NCBI GenBank assembly: GCA_941918925.1
Contig: OW799233.1
Coordinates: forward strand, 177,041,235-177,105,234
Source of the DNA: Phyto melanocephala
Lineage: Eukaryota; Arthropoda; Insecta; Diptera; Rhinophoridae
Direction of reading: 5' to 3'
DNA length: 64,000 nucleotides
The first letter of the stretch is position 1, and each line of letters opens with the position of its first letter. This document shows positions 11,986 to 21,645 of the stretch, piece by piece. The position numbers and the translations under genes were made by a program. Below the pieces are notes generated by a model. The model saw nothing but the letters and a program-made list of their open reading frames with translations, ran no database searches and was not told the DNA's origin.

Positions 11986-12313
11986 ATATTGGGGGTTGTT
12001 TCGTGTTCGCTTTGGGGTTTATTTCATTTATTTTTGGATGTTATTTCATTCACTGTTTTTGGGTGTTATTTCCAATTTTTTGGGGTTTACTTCATTGGAG
12101 ATTGTTTCCTGGGCGTTATTTCATTGGGGGGTTTTCGTGGAGCCGTAAAAATGTTCGTCTTTTACGCAAGCAGTAATGAATAGGGTCTCAATAATTCGGA
12201 TTCTATCCAATACTTCTCTCTGCTATTTGGTTTTGTACAAATTGCCAGGTATCATACAACCTCTAACCTTTTTTTTGTTTCATTACATTTTTTTGCTACT
12301 CCCCGGTGGCTAA

Positions 12314-13056
12314 TCTATATATATAAAAGTGAAACTCTGTGTGTGTGTGTTAGCTATAGACTCCGAAACTGTAAAACCGATCGGACTCAAGCTTTGGCAA
12401 ATTGTTGTACACATACCAGGGAGTGTTAATGGATGGAAAAAAGTGGGCGGGGCCACGCCCATAAAAATTAGTTATCAGTTTTAGCTACTTGCACTTGACC
12501 GATTTTTCTGAAATTTTGCACACATATCGAGCTGTCATGACTAAATAATTTTGTAATAAGAAAAGTGGTCGGGGCCACGCCCCTAAAAAAGTTTTAATTT
12601 TGAGGTACTTGTACTGGACCGATTTTTCTGAAACTTTGCACACATACTAAGCTGTCATAACCATATAATTTTATGTTTAGAAAAGTGGGCGGGGCCATGC
12701 CCATAAAAAATTAGTTATCAGTTTTAGCTACTTGCACTGGACCGAATTTTCTGAAACTTTGCAAACATACTGAGCTGTCATGACTTTACACTTTCGTCAT
12801 TAGAAAAGTGGGCAGTGCCACGCCCATTAAAAAAAAGGTATCATTTTGTGGTACTTGCACTGGCCCGATTTTTCTGAAACTTTGCACACTTATTGAGCTG
12901 TCATGACTATACAGTTTCGTAATTAGAAAAGTGGACAGTGCCACGCTCATAAAGAAAAAGTTATAGTTTTTAGCCTTGCACTTGATATTCGATTAAAATT
13001 TAGAATGCGATTAAAATTCATGAAGGGGCGTAGCAACGCGCGCCGGGATTGGCTAG
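12314..13056 (+). mobile_element. Non-autonomous Helitron, complete
   Basis: The 5' end is A|TCTATATATATAAAAGTGAA with a (GT)n run. The 3' end is GC-rich with a hairpin-capable GGCG...CGCC segment, then ATTGGCTAG|T. Insertion between A and T, a 5' TC, a 3' hairpin and a CTAG terminus are the Helitron hallmarks. The 743-bp body has no Rep/helicase frame. It consists of about five degenerate units of roughly 110-120 bp, each with TTGCACTGGACCGATTTTTC, TTTGCACACATA, GAGCTGTCATGACTAT and AAAGTGGGCGGGGCCACGCC. A truncated relative is at 4192. Confidence 0.88.
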
Positions 13057-13261
13057 TATAATATAGATTGTAAATTTAGTACAGATGTGTGAAAGTATAA
13101 AATACACGTTTATGCACAGGAAAAAAATAACAAATAACTACAATAAACAAATACACACGTACACAGGTATGTTTGTACAATTTATCCATGTGTTATTGTT
13201 TTGTTAACGTATTTGTATGTTTTTGTTTGTACATTTTGTTTTCTCACTACATACATATGTA

Positions 13262-14568
13262 CAAGGTGGGCCAAAAGTCACCATCGGTCAATAAAGATCG
13301 CTATAGGGAGATGAGCCGAAGCTTTTTGTGGCGGAAAATTGATAATTTAGACGTAGAGAATATGTGGTTTCAATAGAATGGTAGCATTTGCCAAATATCG
13401 CGATAAACAAAAGATCTTTTGGAAGGATATATTTATCGAAAATTGCATTATTTCACGTATATTTGGCCACCAAGATCGTGTAATTTGATACATTTAGACT
13501 ACTGACTTGTGGGGTTTTTGGAAATCCAAATTGTACAGCAAAAATCCCACAACAGTTCATGAGCTCAAAAAAAACATTATCGATCAGATATCAACCATTG
13601 ACAATAGCTTATTTAAAAACGTGATTAAGAATTTTGGTAAAAATTTGGGAGCCCTAAGAGCCAGTTGGGGTGGAGGGGTAGCCAACTTCTCCGACCTTAT
13701 TTTTAACCGGAACCTATTTGTAATAAAATGAAATAACAATTTATGAATAACATCTGGAGAATAAATAATGAAGAGATTCACATTTGAACAAAAAAGAAGA
13801 ATAAAAGATTTTTTAATTTAAATTAGCGATCAATTATTTAAAAATGAAAAGGATATCGTTGAAATGTTAACGTCAGAATTTCACTCTCTCGTCTTAACTT
13901 TGTGATAAAATTTTAATAGTTTCAATTTCAAATCAACTTTTTTGAAAATCTGATTTTGAGTGAAGAAGAAGCTCATTTTTGTTAATAAGCAGAGATGTAG
14001 GTTTCGGGGTTCTAAAAATCCAAGAGCCAATTATCAACGCCAATTGGTGTACAGAACGGCATTACATTACATTGGGACTTACTGCTTCGAAAATGACTAC
14101 GAAAATACAAAATTCGGCGAAATACGGTATCTGTTTATGATAGAACATTTTTTACGTTCTGGTATTGAAAACGGATTTGAGATGTGGTTTAGCAACTGTC
14201 TACACTACCCGAAACACAAGTAGACTAATTTTTTAAAAGCGAAATATTTTCAGAAATTCAGAAATTAATTGGCTAGCGCATTACCAGATTTGACAGCACT
14301 CATCTATTTTCTATGGGGTTATTCGAAGTAGCGAGTATATGTATATAAACACGAACGAGACAATCCTTGTAGTCAAACTCTAGATTGTTGCAAAAGTCAA
14401 GCGCTACAGCAAACAATTTTTAAAAAATGTTATGGTAAATACTGTTAAATGAACCCATTATTGCTAAGCTGAATATGGAGGTCATTTATGTGACATTTCT
14501 TTATTTTATTATTTAGAAAGAAAAAACAAAAAAATTTTAGACCCCATGGTGACATTTGGCCCACCCTG
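13262..14568 (+). mobile_element. Dimeric/rearranged DD41D element
   Basis: Outer ends are CAAGGTGGGCCAAAAGTCAC and, inverted, CAGGGTGGGCCAAATGTCAC. The left end leads straight into the middle of a transposase (NKDRYREMSRSFL, then VENMWFQ and WPPRSCNL) that ends near 13700 with a C-terminal-like stretch. A second transposase start (MKRFTFEQKRRIKDF) follows at 13768. It runs through a NKQRCRF...NPRA block, MWFSN and a GGHLCDI-like C-terminus near 14500 to the right end. So an internally deleted copy is joined head-to-tail to a nearly full-length copy that lacks its own left end. Both frames are full of stops. Confidence 0.75.
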
Positions 14569-15989
14569 TGCTTTGTTGCTTGCCAGTTGACGCGATAAAA
14601 TTTCAATTAAACAGAGTTATACATTTCAAATACTATCCTACACCACATTGTTTACTTCCATTTTTATATTTACTTGCCATTGTTTGAGTGTGTTAGTGTA
14701 GGTGTTTGCATTTAAATACAGCTGTGTTATTGTTTGTATTTGGTAAGCATTAATACTATATAATAATGGGGCGAAAAACGTAAAAAAATAATACAATTAC
14801 AATTGCAATAAAAAAAAAAAAACGAATTGAACAACAATAGAGTGAAAAAGTTTTTATTTTGTGCATTTGAGTAGTTTAACTATTGTATTTGCTTTTTATA
14901 AAAAAAAAAAAAAAAAATGTCAAATGTTTTTACGAGTATTATTTGACAATAGCAATGACTTGTACTTCCGCTTATTTGCAACTCATGTTCTCACAGCGGG
15001 TTTCGATACGAAGAAGAATTTTTTTTTTTTGATATTTAGTTTAAGAAAAAGAACGTTTTTATTTTATATTATGTTGTTTTATTTTTTTGACTTTTTATAT
15101 AAACATTTACATAAATAAAGAACTTGCTTTTGTTTATTGACAAGACGGTTAACATTTTCGATACACTTTTGATTTATGAAATATTCAATGAGATTTTAAT
15201 TAATTGAAAATTTTCGGTAATTTTTTCCGTAAAATTTTTTTGTCAATTTTCGTTTGAAATTAAATGTTCTATTAATAACTATTTAGCGATAATTTGAATG
15301 AACAAGTACTAGGGAGATAATATTGTTTTTATTTGACCAATTTTTCAAGCTTTGAATAAACCGGCTTTCTTGTACCTATAATTTGTGTACATTTTTCTGT
15401 AATTTATTAAACATTTCGGTTGGAGTCGTTTTAATTTCGTTTTTTTTGCAATCTTTTTATTTCGTTTATTTGATATTTTTGTTTTTAACCACAAATACTA
15501 GGTTTCATCTAAATAATTTATTTGTAATCCAACGCAAATAATACTTATTTCAGTTCTCGTTTTCAGTTTTCCAATAAAACTAAAATGAGGATTAAGGTAT
15601 AGAATGGAGTTTATTGTTATGACATGTCTGATGTAAGAACTGCTATTCACGTTTTTCGGGATTGACCAACACCAGTGCTGCAACCTAAAGCTGACGCTTA
15701 GTTTGACCACTGATAAGTTTGAAATTTTTGACAATATATGTACGTACTCAGAACGTTTTGACGTTAGAATGCTATTTGTGTTGTTAACAGTAACTGGAAA
15801 AATTCATGTTGGCTAAAAAACGAAACTAAATCGTGAACATTTTCGTTCGATCATTATTTACAACTTGTGACATGGATTAAATCAACAACAGTTTTGAATT
15901 AAAGAAAATACAATGGCCGAAGGAACGTGTTATATTTTTAGAAAATTCACTTTATTAATGTACAAAATTATAAGTAGTTACAAAATATA
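14569..15989. other. Intergenic DNA, no gene seen
   Basis: AT-rich with long A and T runs (14811-14821, 14899-14917, 15018-15031). Open frames at 14861-15118 and 15498-15734 show no recognisable motif. Confidence 0.5.
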
Positions 15990-16919
15990 GAACTACGGCC
16001 ATGTTAAAAAACTTAGCGCAGCTTTACAAACCGTTGTTAAGCAAAAATTCTCTAATGTTATATAACATACCTTTATTAAACCTTTATTAACTTTAAATAT
16101 TTTATAGTAGGAATATACCTTCTTTAAACCTACTATAAAGTGAGATTTTTATTTTTTCTTTCTGTTTATTGTCATTTTTTTATCAAGTGTTAGTTGTCAA
16201 GTTAGTTGTAAAACTGAAAATGGAGAATGAAATGAAGAATTGGTAAAAATAATTGTAATTTAGTGAAAAAGATAAAATTAATTGTTTTGTTTTATTTAGA
16301 ATATCTAATTCAAATATCAAATTATTATCGTCCACGAATTTGTAAACCGAGGATTGATGCTTTTTCCATTCCGGATGACCAATTTAAAAAAAAATATCAA
16401 AATTTCACAAATTTGTTTATAAGTTTCACAAAATACTCAAAAAATTATTAAATGTAAACAAAACTTTTTAGTGATGTACTTACAATCAAAACAAATAAAA
16501 AAAAATCGTTATTCAAATACCTATTTTATCCCTAACAAAAAAGTGTTGGTAATTCTTCTTAATTATTGATTTTTTAATAAATATAGAACAAATTTTATAT
16601 ACCCATTAAAAAATGAATAAGTTGTTCAATGATAATACAAAAAAAGGAAGTTACTGTATGATAAACCAAATAAAATCTGGTTATGAACGACTACCCAAAT
16701 GAATTTATATTCGTTCTTGTGTATCGCTAACTATTAAATGACAAAAGAAAATAATGGTATTGCCAGTATCAAAACTAAAAATTCCTTCAAACATACGTGA
16801 GTTAGAGTGATGTTTTCTCATACGTTTTTTAACAAAGGTATATTAGGGTTAAAATATTTATTAACTAATATTTAGTTTAAGTCTACATTAGGGATTTTTT
16901 TAACATACGGCCGCTAATG
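15990..16919. mobile_element. TIR element of the CGGCCGTATG family, copy A
   Basis: The left end ACTACGGCCATGTTAAAAAA and the right end, inverted, TTAGCGGCCGTATGTTAAAA form imperfect terminal inverted repeats. The interior shares several blocks with the region at 58440-59240: CATACCTTTAT, a run of CCTACTATAAAG-type hairpin sequence, and ACCCAAATGAATTTATATT...TGCCAGTAT. No transposase could be read. Class is unknown and boundaries are approximate. Confidence 0.6.
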
Positions 16920-16936
16920 TTTAAAAAAAGAAACTA

Positions 16937-17994
16937 CAGGGTGTGTTTATTAATATTAATTACCATAATATATAGACTAAAACAGAAGTGAATGTTATAA
17001 TTTCAATAAACAGTTCATCGATGCACTAAATTCGATTTTTAGCGATGAAGCACCATAAGAATTAGTATTTTACTAAATTCAATCGTGGCCGTAGTTCTCT
17101 CAACGACAAGTTTTGTGCTGTGCATGTAATGATACTGCATGATCGTCACGTAACTGATCGTGAGATTTAGACAACCTTAAATATTAGTGGGACCAGCAGT
17201 CTTATTCTGTACTCGCTTAAGTTAGATTTCTACTGCTAAAACTCTAGAAAATATATATTTATGTAATATATACATGAAAATTTGGCTGTGAACAAGATTT
17301 GTTCGCGTTAGATGCCACATAATTAGACATTCGTTCAAAAAAGTGCTCGTGTTAATTGGCTGCAAGAAATTCTAAAAAAATCGCGGTGCTTTAAAATACG
17401 TGTATAATATCGCAACAGGTGACGAATCGTGGATTTACATGTATGAGCCCGAATCTAAACACCAGTCGACTATTCTTTTAAGAAAATCAAAACCCTACAA
17501 AAGTCATTCTAACTCGAGGCACTTCAAAGCAAATGGTCACCTGTTTTTTCAGAAAAAATGGGACCTGTTTTAATAGTACCATATCTATAACGTAAAACTT
17601 CTGTAGTGGTCCACAATCATTTGTTTGCCAGAAGTCTTTAAAGAAATAAGAAAAACTAACCGCCAAAGACGGATCTTTCTCTATTACGACAAAGCGAGCT
17701 AGCACACACGGTTCAGACAAGAGATTTTTTCAGAATTTAAACGTCGATTGAATAAATTATCCACCGTAAAGTGATAACTTGGCATAAAATATGTTTTTTT
17801 TGTGCCTCAATATAAAAAATAAATTTCAAAGCCAACGTTTTTCAACATCTAATGAAGCGATATTTAAAAAGGGCTTCTAAAATTGGTTCACATGTATAGT
17901 GTATTGAATTGAATGGAAAAAAACAATAAACCTAATTTCGATGATAAATATTTATTTGTTGTCTTTAATCCCGAAATATAAAAGGCAACCCTCG
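16937..17994 (+). mobile_element. Dead mariner (DD34D-type) element
   Basis: Forward-strand sequence carries scattered but clear mariner transposase blocks: GDESWIYMYEPESKHQS at about 17421-17470 (first Asp region), then SKQMVTCFF-like coding. TIICLPEVFKEIRKTNRQRR follows, then LYYDKAS at about 17685-17700 (second Asp region) and QRFSTSNEAIFKKGF...NWFTCIVY near the C-terminus. Many stops and indels interrupt it. The right end (inverted TACGAGGGTTGCCTTTTATA) is clear. The left end (ACAGGGTGTGTTTATTAATA) matches it only partly. At about 1.06 kb it has lost part of the N-terminal region. Confidence 0.8.
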
Positions 17995-18305
17995 TATAAA
18001 TATACTTACTTACTTACTCATAGTTAAAATATTTTTCTACGCCCTCCATTAAATGTCAAAACGTTTTGTTATAAAATTAGAAAAAGCAACAAATATTATT
18101 TATAAAACATAGTTTAAGATAGAAGAAATTAATAATCTTTTTTTCTAACAATAATGAAGAATTATTTTATATAAACATGTATATTAAACATGCATTTGTT
18201 AAAATTTGTTTTCAAAACCCTTGTGTAATGCTCATCTAATTCGTTTAGTAAAACTTTAATCACTTCTAATTAAGTAAGAGTACTACGTCTGTTTAGACAT
18301 GTAAC

Positions 18306-19546
18306 TAGGGTTTGGGATTTCCCGGTCTTTTTGTTATCCGGGGAAACGGGAATTAAAAAATCGTCTTCCCGGGAATTTCTTTTAAAATAAATAATATTTG
18401 TTAACTTTAAAATCACGATTTGGTTAATAATTCATTGTTTTAGTAGTAGTTTATTTTCCATTAGAGTCCTTATTGTGTCTTCTTCCGGCATTATAAACTA
18501 AACCCAAATTATAAAAATAATTATTGCCATGTAAACAGATATTTAAATATCTTTTTTGGGCTACACTACTCCACTCGTCTAATACAAGAGCAAGCCTCAA
18601 ATTGTCGCAAATTTGACTCGATATTGTTTTCACCATCGTATTTTTAACGGCGTTGTAATATTTTATTACAATGATTTTAGCATCAGTTTCATATTTTGGT
18701 AACGTCATATTTTTACTGAAAAAACGTTGACGAATAAAAGAACCTTGAATAGATTCCATCGACTGCTGCTAATTTTAAAACAATTTCTAGTAATGTTTGG
18801 GTGTCTAAAAAACTTTTAATGGTGGAATTATTTTTTTTTATTTGGTGCAGGTGTTGAAGAATCGTTTTTAAATTTTATTTTGTGAACCAAAATAAGGTGC
18901 CGTTTGAGACCGCCCTTGAATATTACCCTTTTCGGGCAAATATAACATTGTGCTGATTTGTCTACTTTTTGAAAATAGTTCCAAACTTCAGACATTTTGC
19001 TTCTAAACAAAGTGAATTTTTAAAAGAAGTATTATTAGAAAAATTCAATTATAAATAAAAAAAATTATACCTACAAATTCTGTGACCACTTTTAAAAACA
19101 ATTTGTACATACGATTATATTTATAAAAATGAACCACGGAAACTACTGCTGGTTTTACGGTTGTTATAAAAAACATTTTTATACAAGAAAACATTTAATT
19201 ATGTATGTATATAATTAATTCACTTGAAATTTATAAGCACTTATTAAAAAAAATTCCAGAAAGTCGTTAACTTTGACGTGAAATATTTTTGACCGACGAT
19301 TTTTGTTTTTCTTTTCCATATTCGTATTTGAGAAAAGTTGTAAATACTTATCAATTAAAAAATACTAACAAATTAAAAACCTCACTTTTTATTCAAATAT
19401 TCTTTTAAATTTACCAAAACAGATAAGAAATTAAAAATAAAATTAAATATATTTCCTAATATACCACATATTTTTTATTTCCCGTTTTCCCGGGAATAAG
19501 AGCAAAATTTTCCCAAAAATATTAAGTGGTTGGTTCCCAAACCCTA
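18306..19546 (-). mobile_element. hAT element with 8-bp target duplication
   Basis: The terminal inverted repeats TAGGGTTTGGG (left) and CCCAAACCCTA (right) are flanked by the identical octamer CATGTAAC at 18298-18305 and 19547-19554. An 8-bp duplication is the hallmark of hAT insertion. CCCGGGAAT-type motifs recur near both ends, like hAT subterminal binding repeats. The 1241-bp body encodes a truncated BED-type transposase on the reverse strand; the catalytic remainder is deleted. Confidence 0.95.
18451..19010 (-). pseudogene. BED zinc-finger hAT transposase, truncated
   Basis: From 19010 leftward a 60-codon frame has a BED finger: VWNYFQKVDKSAQCYICPK with C-x2-C, then GGLKRHLILVH with H-x4-H. 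After a stop, the reverse frame resumes with FLDTQTLLEIVLKLAAVDG. It then shifts frame near 18755 into SIQGSFIRQRFFSKN. LRLALVLDEWSSVAQKRYLN follows, with the LDE(W/Y)(S/T)S...RY.N block that holds the first catalytic Asp of hAT transposases, then LHGNNYFYNLGL. It ends at a stop at 18451, before the rest of the catalytic fold and the C-terminal dimerisation region. Confidence 0.88.
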
Positions 19547-19554
19547 CATGTAAC

Positions 19555-20929
19555 CCATTTACTCTTGCCACAGCAAAGCCATTAACATCCAGAGTACATT
19601 GATCTAGTTAAGCAATTGTTTTTTTATTTTTATTTTATCTTTTTATACATTTTCTTCGGTTTCTCACGCTTTAAATATGTATGTTTTTTTCTGCATTGTT
19701 GTTATCACACTGCAGTTGTTGTAATTTGTCTATGTGTGTGTTATGGTCTTGTTCGTGTTAAAATTAATGTTATTTCCCCAAAGAAAAATAACTAAAAATC
19801 TAAAATCGAGAAAATAAAAACCATAGATTTGAAAATATTTCTCCAAATACCCGTATATTCAATGGTTTTGTTACAAGCACAAAGACACTCATCCATATAC
19901 GCAGAGGGAATAATTGATAACCCTAAAGTGTTGGTGGAACCCATACGGAAATGTATAAGTGTGTGTGCATAGTACTGCTTTTGGGAATACACGCATAATT
20001 TAGCGAAAAAAAGAACAAATAAATGGGAAGCAGGATAAATAAGCAAAACTCAAACAGTAGAAAACAAATGCCAGACAGTAAAATGTCAGCACACCGCAAA
20101 TACCACTTGAACAAAACCTAAATTCACCCAACTCAACGCAACCACATCATGCCATGTAACTCTTACTTTTTATATCATTTAAACGTTGTCCCTAAAAACA
20201 ACAGCTACTTTTGAACATTGTGTGTGGGTGTGTATATGTGTGAGTCTGAGTATGTATTTTAGCCGGTCACAGTGCATTTTTGTTTTTCGACTTTCGACAG
20301 CATGGATTAGGGATTATAACACACATATGCACACTCCAACACTTTTAGGCTCGCATAGTACATAAATACATGCTGAAGCATAATAACACTCGCAAAACGA
20401 GAATTGCCGGTGGCATACATACGCATTTTACGCTAATGAATTGGTGTGAAAAAGTATGAACGTAAAGTAGTGTATTTAACCTTTTATATCCACAATATGT
20501 AGTGCATTATTTGGCACGAGGTGTGTACAGAAAGTTCGTTTTTGTAAAAGCGAAAAAGAAAACAGCGGTCGAGAACTAGGGACATTTCTAAAAATTGTAG
20601 TTGTTGCACTGTTGATCCAAAAAAGGTGGAATGAAATTAGTTATTAGAACATAAAACTTTAAAATTATCCACCCTTTTGTTCTTCTAATCGCGAAGCTTA
20701 ATTTTAGTGTAAAATGAAATATTAAATAATAAATTTAAAAATAAACTTATAATTTTTATGTTCGGTTAAAAGAACAATTTATAACATTTTCTGTTTTAAA
20801 ACTAAACTAAGAAAGCGGCAATATTAGTTGGCTTGTTCTTGAGGCCACAGACTTTACTTATTCCAAAATAAAATAATACAAAGGTGTGATATCGCACTAC
20901 CAAGGTGGGCAATGTACCGTAAAAAACGT
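19555..20929. other. Intergenic DNA, no gene seen
   Basis: No gene is supported. It has somewhat fewer T-runs than the rest, with several short CACA/GTGTG patches. Overlapping 84- and 63-codon reverse frames (19792-20114) show hydrophobic stretches but no recognisable domain. Confidence 0.5.
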
Positions 20930-21130
20930 GAAATTAAGTGCACACCAAAATGATTCCACAACAAATCCATTGTTTTGCCCGACGTAGTGCTATCTTGTTG
21001 AAACCAGAGCTCAACATGAGCTTGACTTTCAGGATTAATAATAATATACTTTTTGGGTTGCTCATCAGCTCAAAAATGATCGAGAAATCTGCTTCATCAG
21101 TGAACGAAATTTTTGAATAAAACAGTGTAA
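20930..21130 (-). mobile_element. DD41D element fragment
   Basis: Reverse-strand reading gives KISFTDEADFS (first Asp block) at about 21065-21115 and then, much too soon, VELWFQQDSTTSG at about 20985-21025. The segment between is deleted, as in the MITE-like copies. No terminal repeats are clear. Confidence 0.55.
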
Positions 21131-21542
21131 AAACATTTCCGACATCACTCTATTTTTCGTAATACAGCTGAACAGTTTGGAGACGCTGATGTAATGATAT
21201 GTATGATACTGAACAAAATCTACAAAGCAGTTTGATATCAGTTATGTTTGATCCGTCACACTCCTTTGTTACACTATTAGAATAATATATAAAATGAGTC
21301 ATTCTTCGATTTAATTGTTTACTGCCGGGTAGATGTTTTTTTTTGACAGTCTACAGATTTTAGCTTTACGATTAAAGATCAAAGCCATGAGCTTAGCGTG
21401 AGTCATTTAATAAAAAGGATAAGGCTGACTTTTTTATACCAATAGGACTTAAAAAAATATCCTTATAGGATTAAATTGAAAGAAATATTTTTGCTTATAA
21501 AATTATTAAGACTTTAATCTCATTTAACATTTTGCAATGCAG

Positions 21543-21645
21543 ACAACAATGGCTTAAAGATCCATGTTGTCTTGCTCTTGAATTCTACCAGCGCGAGCAT
21601 TATCCATTCCTCCGTAATTTGGCCGTTGAGATGCACATTTAATGA
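21543..21645 (+). pseudogene. Possible hAT C-terminal dimerisation fragment
   Basis: A short frame reads RQQWLKDPCCLALEFYQREH then YPFLRNLAVEMHI and stops. The ..L.(Y/F)(W/Y)...(H/R)YP.L..lA...L.I spacing resembles the start of the hAT dimerisation region. It is only about 33 residues and rests on pattern recognition alone. It is not obviously linked to the hAT element at 18306. Confidence 0.3.

Larger units (their letters stand above)
10735..12144 (+). mobile_element. Mutator-like (MULE) element with 9-bp target duplication
   Basis: The element is 1410 bp. Its ends are long inverted repeats: left GGCTCCACGAAAAGCCCCCC, right end inverted GGCTCCACGAAAACCCCCCA, both continuing into AATGAAATAACGCCCA. 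It is flanked by the direct repeat GTAAAAATG at 10726-10734 and 12145-12153. A 9-bp duplication is characteristic of Mutator-like elements, and the interior carries a MULE-like transposase fragment. Both subterminal regions are filled with iterated TGAAATAAC/T-NCCCAA motifs in both orientations, including near-identical 32-bp palindromes. The transposase is largely gone, so it is non-autonomous. Confidence 0.9.
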
